11,120 bases of DNA from Geobacter sp. GTDB taxonomy: Bacteria > Desulfobacterota > Desulfuromonadia > Geobacterales > Pseudopelobacteraceae. The DNA lies in contig DAIERH010000062.1 of the NCBI GenBank assembly GCA_027346925.1, forward strand, positions 1 through 11,120. The letters run 5' to 3'. A program made the translations under genes and the position numbers. Each line of letters begins with the position of its first letter. Positions within the stretch are counted from its first letter, which is position 1. This document shows positions 6,674 to 11,120 of the stretch, one piece after another. The notes below the pieces were generated by a model, which was not told where the DNA came from, searched no databases, and worked only from the letters and a program-made list of their open reading frames with translations.

Positions 6674-7896
6674 CAGGCCAGATCAGCGGTCATGAGAAAA
6701 TGAAAACTGCTCCCCTCCCCCAAGGTGCTTTCCGCCCAGACCCTGCCGCCGAGCAGCAGCGAGAGCTGGCGGGCGATACTCAGCCCCAACCCGGTGCCGC
6801 CGAACCTGCGGGTCAGAGAGCCGTCCACCTGGATGAATGGGTCGAAAATACGTTCGAGCAGGTCCGCGGGGATACCGATACCGCTGTCTTTCACGCAGAA
6901 ATGGATATCCGCGCACTGCTCGTCGCTTCGCTCCGGTGAGACCTCCAGGCGCACCGAGCCCCGCTCGGTGAACTTGAGCGCATTAGCCAGCAGGATATCC
7001 AGCAGTTGGGCCAACTGCTCGCCGTCGCACCGGATGGCGGACGGCGTCTCGGGGGCGATATGGGCATCGAAAGCGATCCCCTTCCCGGCAAAACGGGGAC
7101 GGTAATCGCGCATCAGCGCCTCAAGGGTGCTCCGCGGATCGATGACTTCATGGCACACTGCGGGACCGCTGCCGCCGCAACCGGAAAAGGAAAGCAACTG
7201 GTTGACGAGCGCGACCATGTTGTCGGCGGCCTGACGGGCCAGCAGCACAAACTCCCGCTGCGTTCCGGAAAGATCGCTGTCCGCCAAGAGATCGAGGCTG
7301 CCGACAACGCCATTCATGGGTGTGCGCATCTCATGAGTGATGGTGGTCATGAACTCGGTCTTGTCACTGGCGGCCTTCAGCAGCAATTCACGGGTAGCCT
7401 CCAATTGCGCCAGCGCCTTCTTGAGCTCATCGGTGCGGAGCGCCACCGTCTCCTCCAACTCGGTGCGGTAGCGTTTCTCCATACGGCGCAGGCAGGAATA
7501 TTCGACCGCCTTGTTGACTACCTGCCGCAGGTAGGGAAGGTCGAACGGTTTGTGGACAAAGTCAAAGGCGCCGTTCTTGATGGCATCGACTGCGGTCTGC
7601 AGCTGGGCAAAGCCCGTCATGATGACAACCGGCACATCCGGCAGCCGTTTATGGACCTTGGCAAGAAACGTGAGGCCATCCTCTCCCGGCATCATCACAT
7701 CGGTCAGAATGGTATCCGGTTCATCCTTGTCCAGCAGGCGATAGGCGGCTTCGGCATTCAAGGCGGTGCTTGTGCGATAGCCGGACTGTTCGAGACACAG
7801 CCGCACCATCCCGAGGACACCCTCTTCATCGTCGATAACGAGGATATGCGGCATCTTCCCGGTGCTCCGGGCAGTCATCCCTTGGGTCTGCGTCAT
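6673..7896 (-). CDS. Hybrid response regulator / histidine kinase (REC-HisKA-HATPase)
   Basis: This is a 407-residue soluble signalling protein. The N-terminal receiver (about 16-132) has D22-D23, acceptor D66 in LTDVMMPG, T94 and K116 in HKPF. A short coiled coil (about 138-175) leads to the HisKA segment with His188 in ITHEMRTPMNG. The ATPase boxes follow: N305 in LLANALKF, D337 in DSGIGIP, FDPF (351-354) and GGTGLGLS (366-373). With the receiver first, its own input is phosphorylation, so it probably acts within a phosphorelay. The start is the ATG at 7896 with GGGGG about 6 nt upstream. A longer frame to 7971 would begin inside the preceding terminator, so I rejected it. The downstream partner is probably the single-domain regulator that follows; this is inferred. 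Confidence 0.93.
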   Translation of the reverse strand: MTQTQGMTARSTGKMPHILVIDDEEGVLGMVRLCLEQSGYRTSTALNAEAAYRLLDKDEPDTILTDVMMPGEDGLTFLAKVHKRLPDVPVVIMTGFAQLQTAVDAIKNGAFDFVHKPFDLPYLRQVVNKAVEYSCLRRMEKRYRTELEETVALRTDELKKALAQLEATRELLLKAASDKTEFMTTITHEMRTPMNGVVGSLDLLADSDLSGTQREFVLLARQAADNMVALVNQLLSFSGCGGSGPAVCHEVIDPRSTLEALMRDYRPRFAGKGIAFDAHIAPETPSAIRCDGEQLAQLLDILLANALKFTERGSVRLEVSPERSDEQCADIHFCVKDSGIGIPADLLERIFDPFIQVDGSLTRRFGGTGLGLSIARQLSLLLGGRVWAESTLGEGSSFHFLMTADLA

Positions 7897-7924
7897 ATCA
7901 GCCCCCAGTGCTGCCTTTTGATTA

Positions 7925-7959
7925 AAAACCTCCGGGGTTTTCGGGCTCCCGGAGGTTTT
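7925..7959 (-). terminator. Strong Rho-independent terminator after cytochrome P460 gene
   Basis: The arms 7925-7936 (AAAACCTCCGGG) and 7948-7959 are perfectly complementary, giving a 12-bp stem with an 11-nt loop. On the minus strand a run of T closes the hairpin. It lies 18 nt past the P460 stop and 29 nt before the hybrid kinase start. The matching A-tract on the other arm means it could work in both directions. Confidence 0.88.
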
Positions 7960-7977
7960 GATAATCGGCATTCGATA

Positions 7978-8457
7978 TCAGCGTTTGAAATCCTTGATGG
8001 TGGAAATAACGTAATCCCGCTGGGCTGCATCCTTCTGATGGCACCCGAAACAGGTCGTGGCAGGATCGAGGCCGCTCGGTTTGCCGTCGGCGCCATACCC
8101 GGCGAACAGCCAGCCTCCCGTATCCTTGGCCCGTTTATCCTTGCGCATCAGCACGATCATGTTCTTGGGGCCATCCTCCATGGCAGCGGCATTGCCCTTG
8201 ATGTTGAAATATTCAACGACAATCGTGCTCCCCTCGGGAAAGCGATTGCCGGCCTGATACCCCTTGACGGCCTTCTTGTCGGCATAGATGTAGTGGATAC
8301 CGTAGAAGATGGAGCTTTTGTCGGTCACCAGCTTGCGCCCGCTCTTCTGCCAGCCGGTGTAATTCTTGGGAAGCGGGGGGGTGGATGACGCCAGGACAGG
8401 TGCGCACGGTAACACAACCAGACATGTAAGACAAAGCCAGGCAGCAACGTTCTTCAT
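7978..8457 (-). CDS. Cytochrome P460-family periplasmic c-type cytochrome
   Basis: This is a 159-residue secreted protein. A signal peptide covers residues 1-24 (hydrophobic core AAWLCLTCLVVL, cleavage likely after VLA). One haem c motif, CFGCH (136-140), lies near the C-terminus and is followed by QKDAAQRDYV, a layout typical of cytochrome P460. The middle shows the family's PEGSTIVVEYF strand (74-84). P460 proteins elsewhere oxidise hydroxylamine through a lysine-crosslinked haem; which lysine would serve here cannot be told from sequence, and the role in this organism is unknown. The ATG at 8457 follows AAGGG by about 9 nt. The gene has its own promoter candidate and terminator, so it is probably transcribed alone as well as from the upstream kinase gene. 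Confidence 0.85.
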   Translation of the reverse strand: MKNVAAWLCLTCLVVLPCAPVLASSTPPLPKNYTGWQKSGRKLVTDKSSIFYGIHYIYADKKAVKGYQAGNRFPEGSTIVVEYFNIKGNAAAMEDGPKNMIVLMRKDKRAKDTGGWLFAGYGADGKPSGLDPATTCFGCHQKDAAQRDYVISTIKDFKR

Positions 8458-8490
8458 GGAAAACAGCCCTTTCAAATTGAGATTGCGTAT

Positions 8491-8518
8491 ACTATACCAA
8501 CAACTATTCACTTGTCAC
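8491..8518 (-). promoter_or_regulatory. Candidate sigma70-type promoter for the P460 gene
   Basis: On the minus strand GTGACA (8513-8518), a 16-bp spacer and TATAGT (8491-8496) give five of six matches to each consensus box. The -35 box overlaps the TGA stop of the kinase gene (8515-8517). The -10 box lies within the palindrome GTATACTATAC (8487-8497), which might bind a regulator. The expected start is near 8484, leaving a leader of about 27 nt. Confidence 0.55.
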
Positions 8519-9888
8519 GCAAAAGGGGCCGTTTTATCCCGTCCTGTTTGCCGGTACGGCAGAAAGATTGAAAACGTAGTCCCATTTCCGGGCTCGCTGT
8601 TTACCGTGATGACCCCCTCATGTTGCTTTATGATTCCGTAGGACACGGAGAGCCCGAGACCGGTCCCGCGTCCCGACTCCTTGGTAGTAAAAAACGGCTC
8701 AAAAATCCTGGCCTTGGTTGCCTTGTCCATACCTGAGCCGGTATCCGTCAGGGACACCAGGACGTACCTTCCATACCCTCCCCCATCATACTCCGACGAG
8801 ATTTCAGTACAGTCCACCCGTGAGGTTGCTATACGCAGAAGCCCTCCCTTGGGCATGGCGTCTCGGGCGTTTATCGCGAGATTCATCAACACCTGTTCAA
8901 TTTGCCCCTGATCAACGGACACCAGCAACGGATCAGGACTGAGGACCGTTTCAAGCCGGACATCGTCTCCAATAATCTGTTCAAGGAAATCCCTCATGGT
9001 CAAAACGATATCGTTGATATTCAGCATGCTTGGCTGGATGGCCTGTTTCCGGCTGAAGGTCAGCAGTCGCTGGGTAAGTGTTGCCGCACGGTCGGACGAC
9101 GCCATGATCTGATCGACCAGCTTCTTCAGAATGGCATCATCGCCGATTTTCATGCTCAACATACCGGCCGAAGCCATGATCACGGTTATAATGTTGTTAA
9201 AGTCGTGGGCAAGGCCTCCGGCCAGGGTTCCGATCGACTCCATTTTCTGGGACTGGCGAAGTTGCTCTTCCAGCTGCTTGCGTGCGGTGACATCAACCGC
9301 ATAGTGCAGAAACGTTTCCTGATCGACCGGCACCCACCACGTATCCCAGTTCACGCCGTCCAACTCCACGTCGGCATGGAGAGGCCTGTTCCGGGACATG
9401 GCCTCATCAGCACGGCAATAGAAACACTTTGTCCCGGAAAGCGGAGCACCGATCTCTTCGTACACGGCACGCTGTTCGGCGGATATCGACTTTAACGCGT
9501 AGATGCCGCACCAGCAATAATCGCCTTTTGAAGCGCCGAAATTCCTACCGGCGCTGTTACCAGCCTTGATCCGGCGATCTCTGCCAATCAGAAACGAAGG
9601 ACCCGGGAGGGAATCCAGCAAAAGGCGGCTCAATTCCTGCTCATGGTGCATTCCATCTTCGTACCGGCGCAAACGTTTTGCGAAATAGCGCATCAGGGCG
9701 TAGAGCATGCAAGAAGTGACGATTATGAACACCCACCCCTTGTAGATGGAGATGGTCATCAGCCAGGACCGATCATGGAACATGTTATGCGCAAGAAAAT
9801 CCGAGAGGGATATCCACCCCCCGCCTATGAGCGCATAGACCGCGACGATCTTGAATGCGACAGCCTCAAACCCTGATTCTTGTTTCAT
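8515..9888 (-). CDS. Membrane PAS sensor histidine kinase with cysteine quartet
   Basis: This is a 457-residue sensor kinase. Two membrane helices (about 11-33 and 44-66) enclose a very short loop, so sensing is probably by the cytoplasmic PAS-like domain (about 90-200) and not the periplasm. That domain contains C125-x-C127 and C155-x2-C158 (GDYCWCG and GTKCFYCRADEA). The kinase core is the NtrB-like type: His228 in GGLAHDFNN, N336 and N340 in NLAINARDA, D382 in DTGSGMD, FEPFF (396-400) and GRGTGLGLS (406-414). No receiver is attached. The ATG at 9888 has AGGAGG 7 nt upstream; the in-frame ATG at 9906 lies before that site and was rejected. No cognate DNA-binding regulator is adjacent. The P460 gene follows after 57 nt. 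Confidence 0.92.
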   Translation of the reverse strand: MKQESGFEAVAFKIVAVYALIGGGWISLSDFLAHNMFHDRSWLMTISIYKGWVFIIVTSCMLYALMRYFAKRLRRYEDGMHHEQELSRLLLDSLPGPSFLIGRDRRIKAGNSAGRNFGASKGDYCWCGIYALKSISAEQRAVYEEIGAPLSGTKCFYCRADEAMSRNRPLHADVELDGVNWDTWWVPVDQETFLHYAVDVTARKQLEEQLRQSQKMESIGTLAGGLAHDFNNIITVIMASAGMLSMKIGDDAILKKLVDQIMASSDRAATLTQRLLTFSRKQAIQPSMLNINDIVLTMRDFLEQIIGDDVRLETVLSPDPLLVSVDQGQIEQVLMNLAINARDAMPKGGLLRIATSRVDCTEISSEYDGGGYGRYVLVSLTDTGSGMDKATKARIFEPFFTTKESGRGTGLGLSVSYGIIKQHEGVITVNSEPGNGTTFSIFLPYRQTGRDKTAPFA

Positions 9889-10079
9889 AGCATGGCCTCC
9901 TGCCATCCGAGCGCATTTACGTGGTTAAAGGGGCATTACATGAATCAGGCGAGGCCTCCATAAGCGGATATGCTCCAACCCCGATTATGCGGTATGTGGC
10001 GAGTTAACATTTCTGGCGCTTTGTCATTGCGGCATATCCGGAACTGGGTTATATTTCAAGGAATTCGATAACGAATTAT
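9889..10079. other. Intergenic spacer upstream of the PAS kinase
   Basis: I see no gene in these 191 bp. It holds a 9-bp inverted repeat, CGGATATGC (9965-9973) and GCATATCCG (10032-10040), with 58 bp between, plus a related GCGGTATG near 9989. Just past the Ner-like gene stop is AATTCG-ATAA-CGAATT (10062-10077). A weak minus-strand promoter, TTGAAA with a 17-bp gap to TATGCC, is possible but unconvincing. Confidence 0.5.
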
Positions 10080-10080
10080 C
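10062..10080 (-). terminator. AT-rich hairpin after Ner-like gene
   Basis: The 6-bp arms AATTCG and CGAATT surround ATAA. An alternative fold on the minus strand pairs GATAA with TTATC around a TTCG loop. It lies immediately after the Ner-like stop codon but has no U-tract, so termination activity is uncertain. Confidence 0.3.
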
Positions 10081-10316
10081 TATTCATTTCCGGCCGAGTA
10101 GCGATCCGGCCAAAGCTTGGTGCAATCGATCCCCAGTTCGGCGGCCACAGCCTTCGCCACCCTGGGTGATGGATTTAAAATCGATTTTCCGACCGCCTGG
10201 CGGGATATCCCGAGACACCGCGCAATACAGGCAAAGGAGGAGCCGCGCAACTCCAGTTGATGCTTGAACCACAACCGACGTTCATCGGTTTTTTTTGTAC
10301 CCGCTTTGGTTGTCAT
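10080..10316 (-). CDS. Ner-like (Nlp / Mu Ner family) winged-helix DNA-binding protein
   Basis: This 78-residue basic protein resembles the Mu Ner / SfsB family. In Mu, Ner damps early and repressor promoters. A helix-turn-helix lies at about 28-45 (FACIARCLGISRQAVGKSI). The C-terminal LGIDCTKLWPDRY matches the hallmark IWPSRY of Mu Ner. The start is the ATG at 10316; a TTG nine bases upstream is possible. No Shine-Dalgarno sequence precedes the ATG, and the promoter predicts a start within about two bases of it, so the mRNA may be leaderless. It diverges from a phage-type repressor, as ner and c do in Mu. The gene that follows is a sensor kinase, not transposase A, so this pair looks isolated or domesticated. 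Confidence 0.82.
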   Translation of the reverse strand: MTTKAGTKKTDERRLWFKHQLELRGSSFACIARCLGISRQAVGKSILNPSPRVAKAVAAELGIDCTKLWPDRYSAGNE

Positions 10317-10324
10317 GGAAACCA

Positions 10325-10353
10325 AACATATTGTACAGTTTTTTGTATGTCAA
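10325..10353 (-). promoter_or_regulatory. Sigma70-type promoter for the Ner-like gene
   Basis: On the minus strand a perfect TTGACA (10348-10353) is followed by a 17-bp spacer and TATGTT (10325-10330). The predicted transcription start is near 10318, next to the ATG at 10316. TACAA-type half-sites overlap both the -35 box and the spacer, as expected of a repressed phage early promoter. Confidence 0.7.
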
Positions 10354-10370
10354 TACATAAATTTGTATAC
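10331..10370. promoter_or_regulatory. Operator-like cluster of TTGTA/TACAA half-sites
   Basis: The palindrome TGTACA lies at 10332-10337. An inverted repeat TGTAT-GTCA-ATACA covers 10344-10357 and sits on the -35 box. TTGTATAC follows at 10363-10370, containing the palindrome GTATAC. TTGTA recurs at 10331, 10343 and 10363. The cluster lies in the promoter of the Ner-like gene, so either Ner or the divergent repressor may bind it. Binding is inferred from position and symmetry. Confidence 0.55.
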
Positions 10371-10415
10371 GGATTAAAAAAATACCGCGCCATGGGGTGC
10401 ACTCAGACACGGATT
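10369..10415. repeat. ACGGATT direct repeat spaced 40 bp
   Basis: ACGGATT occurs at 10369-10375 and 10409-10415, exactly 40 bp apart, or about four helical turns. Such spacing would place two bound proteins on the same DNA face. It lies between the two divergent regulator genes. It may be an operator pair or chance. Confidence 0.35.
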
Positions 10416-10510
10416 TTAATCATTAACATATCTATATTTAAGTGAATTTTCAAATCGGAGCACATTAATTAAATATAAACTAAATAACAAAAAAATGTTA
10501 CTGGGGTAAA

Positions 10511-10897
10511 ATGGCTATTGGCGAAAGATTAAAAGCTGTGCGAGATCGTGATGGACTGACCCGTGAGGCTATGGCTTCCAAACTGGGCGTTCATAAAAAC
10601 ACGTTAGGCAGCTATGAAACCGGGAAGAGCTTGCCGGATTCGGGCGTGCTGAACAAGTTGCTGGATATTCACCCGGAGATCAACCCTGTCTGGCTATTGA
10701 CGGGTAAAGGTGAGATGGAGCGGGGCAACGCATTGCCCCCCCCGATCACCGCGACCGATTCACAGACCGCATGTACCCCGCTGGATGCGGAAGCAGAGGA
10801 ACTTTTAAGACTCCTGAAACGTTATGGCAACAAGGCGCTGGTGGAGGATGTAAAAAACCGCTTGATGAATATCAAGCAGGCGACGGAGGTCGAATAG
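10511..10897 (+). CDS. Phage CI-type helix-turn-helix repressor
   Basis: This is a 128-residue DNA-binding protein. The HTH domain covers about residues 3-60 (LTREAMASKLGVHKNTLGSY), followed by the phage CI N-terminal signature INPVWLLTGKGEME (57-70). A proline-rich linker (ALPPPIT) leads to a C-terminal helix (about 91-122, EELLRLLKRYG) that probably oligomerises it. There is no S24/LexA peptidase domain, so RecA-driven self-cleavage is unlikely. The ATG at 10511 has GGGG about 4 nt upstream, a modest ribosome site. The upstream 194 bp are AT-rich and no clear rightward promoter can be named. It diverges from the Ner-like gene and is probably the maintenance repressor of a former Mu-like or similar prophage. 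A C8 tract lies in the linker. Confidence 0.85.
   Translation: MAIGERLKAVRDRDGLTREAMASKLGVHKNTLGSYETGKSLPDSGVLNKLLDIHPEINPVWLLTGKGEMERGNALPPPITATDSQTACTPLDAEAEELLRLLKRYGNKALVEDVKNRLMNIKQATEVE
10736..10743. repeat. C8 homopolymer in the repressor linker
   Basis: Eight consecutive C encode the Pro-Pro-Pro linker between the HTH and the C-terminal helix. A one-base slip would leave the DNA-binding part intact and remove the presumed oligomerisation helix. Confidence 0.9.
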
Positions 10898-10898
10898 T

Positions 10899-10994
10899 GT
10901 GGACATGCAGCAGTACCTAAGCGACCCAGGACACTCCCCGGCGGGAGCCGGCAGCGAAGGAGACAAAAGAAACGGATTACGATATCTGGGTTGA
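10899..10994 (+). CDS. Small ORF (31 codons) after the repressor, possibly a gene remnant
   Basis: A GTG start at 10899 follows GGAGGT (10885-10890) with an 8-nt gap, and the frame runs 31 codons to TGA at 10992-10994. It begins one base after the repressor stop, as a co-translated second gene would. The predicted peptide is polar and glycine-rich (DMQQYLSDPGHSPAGAG) and I do not recognise it. The excellent ribosome site argues that something was translated here. The short length suggests the 5' stub of a longer gene lost by deletion, or a genuine small protein. GC-rich hairpins occur within it (CTCCC/GGGAG at 10934-10947). Confidence 0.4.
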   Translation: MDMQQYLSDPGHSPAGAGSEGDKRNGLRYLG

Positions 10995-11019
10995 CCTTAC
11001 GGAGAGTTTGATCTAACTT
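10991..11019 (+). promoter_or_regulatory. Candidate promoter for the dCMP deaminase gene
   Basis: TTGACC (10991-10996), a 17-bp spacer and TAACTT (11014-11019) form a plausible sigma70-type promoter. The -35 box matches five of six; the -10 box keeps only T1, A2 and T6. The start would be near 11026, leaving a leader of about 65 nt. Confidence 0.45.
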
Positions 11020-11090
11020 ATTCTGATTAATGCAGAGTCGATAAATTCACCTCGCAGACCTTTGTACCTCGTTTCAGTCGGGAGCACAGC

Positions 11091-11120
11091 ATGACCCGTC
11101 CCTCCTGGGATCAATACTTC
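11091..11120 (+). CDS. Probable deoxycytidylate (dCMP) deaminase, first 10 codons only
   Basis: The ATG at 11091 is preceded by GGGAG (11080-11084) with about 6 nt between. The ten visible residues, MTRPSWDQYF, closely resemble the usual N-terminus of bacterial dCMP deaminases (typically RPSWDEYFM), which convert dCMP to dUMP for dTTP synthesis. The zinc motifs (HAE and PCxxC) lie beyond the window. The identification rests on ten residues of remembered family similarity. Confidence 0.6.
   Translation, partial: MTRPSWDQYF

Noticed and set aside
7006..8388. A 460-codon plus-strand frame across the hybrid kinase and P460 genes
   Set aside because: It crosses a strong terminator and two clear genes on the other strand and carries no domain signal.
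10014..10031. TGGCGC...TTGC resembling a sigma54 promoter
   Set aside because: The distance between the GG and GC elements is 14 bases, where 12 is expected, and it points away from the kinase gene.
10433..10479. Rightward promoter for the repressor using TATATT or TATAAA as -10
   Set aside because: No acceptable -35 box stands at 16-18 bp from either; in such AT-rich DNA these boxes are expected by chance.
11001..11013. String GGAGAGTTTGATC, like the 5' end of 16S rRNA
   Set aside because: The match stops after 13 bases and nothing ribosomal follows, so it is taken as chance.
10080..11120. Intact prophage or transposable phage
   Set aside because: No transposase, integrase, structural gene or clear end repeats are visible in the window.

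Overview
The window looks like a chromosomal segment of a Geobacter-like member of the Desulfuromonadia. This is inferred from gene style, not from a search. The signs are GC-rich coding DNA, dense signalling genes, a CheA with extra modules, a PAS kinase with a cysteine quartet, and a periplasmic cytochrome P460. Nearly everything from 1 to 9888 is on the minus strand, so transcription there runs right to left.

Layout in transcription order (minus strand): a membrane PAS histidine kinase (9888-8515); a cytochrome P460-family protein with its own promoter and a strong terminator (8457-7978, terminator 7925-7959); a REC-HisKA-HATPase hybrid kinase (7896-6673); a two-hairpin spacer; and a six-gene chemotaxis run. 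The run holds a CheY-like regulator (6580-6182), a soluble MCP-like protein with two signalling hairpins (6156-4303), a STAS protein (4236-3877), CheY (3877-3512), CheA (3435-1336) and a membrane chemoreceptor (1267 to beyond position 1). No CheW, CheR or CheB is visible. They may lie beyond the left edge or elsewhere in the genome.

On the right, 10080-10994 is a different kind of DNA. A Ner-like (Mu-type) DNA-binding protein reads left and a phage CI-type repressor reads right. They face away from each other across an AT-rich 194-bp control region containing a good sigma70-type promoter, repeated TTGTA/TACAA half-sites and a 40-bp-spaced direct repeat. A 31-codon ORF with a perfect ribosome-binding site overlaps the end of the repressor region. 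No transposase, integrase or structural phage gene is present, so this looks like an isolated or domesticated lysogeny switch. The right edge holds the first ten codons of a probable dCMP deaminase.

Working model (inference): the membrane receptor and the soluble MCP-like protein feed CheA, which phosphorylates CheY and perhaps the second regulator. The soluble protein also carries a CheZ-style DxxxQ motif and an acidic-aromatic tail, so it may be a receptor-like CheY phosphatase. CheA contains a tandem repeat resembling MshEN c-di-GMP-binding modules. These two proteins are the most unusual items in the window.
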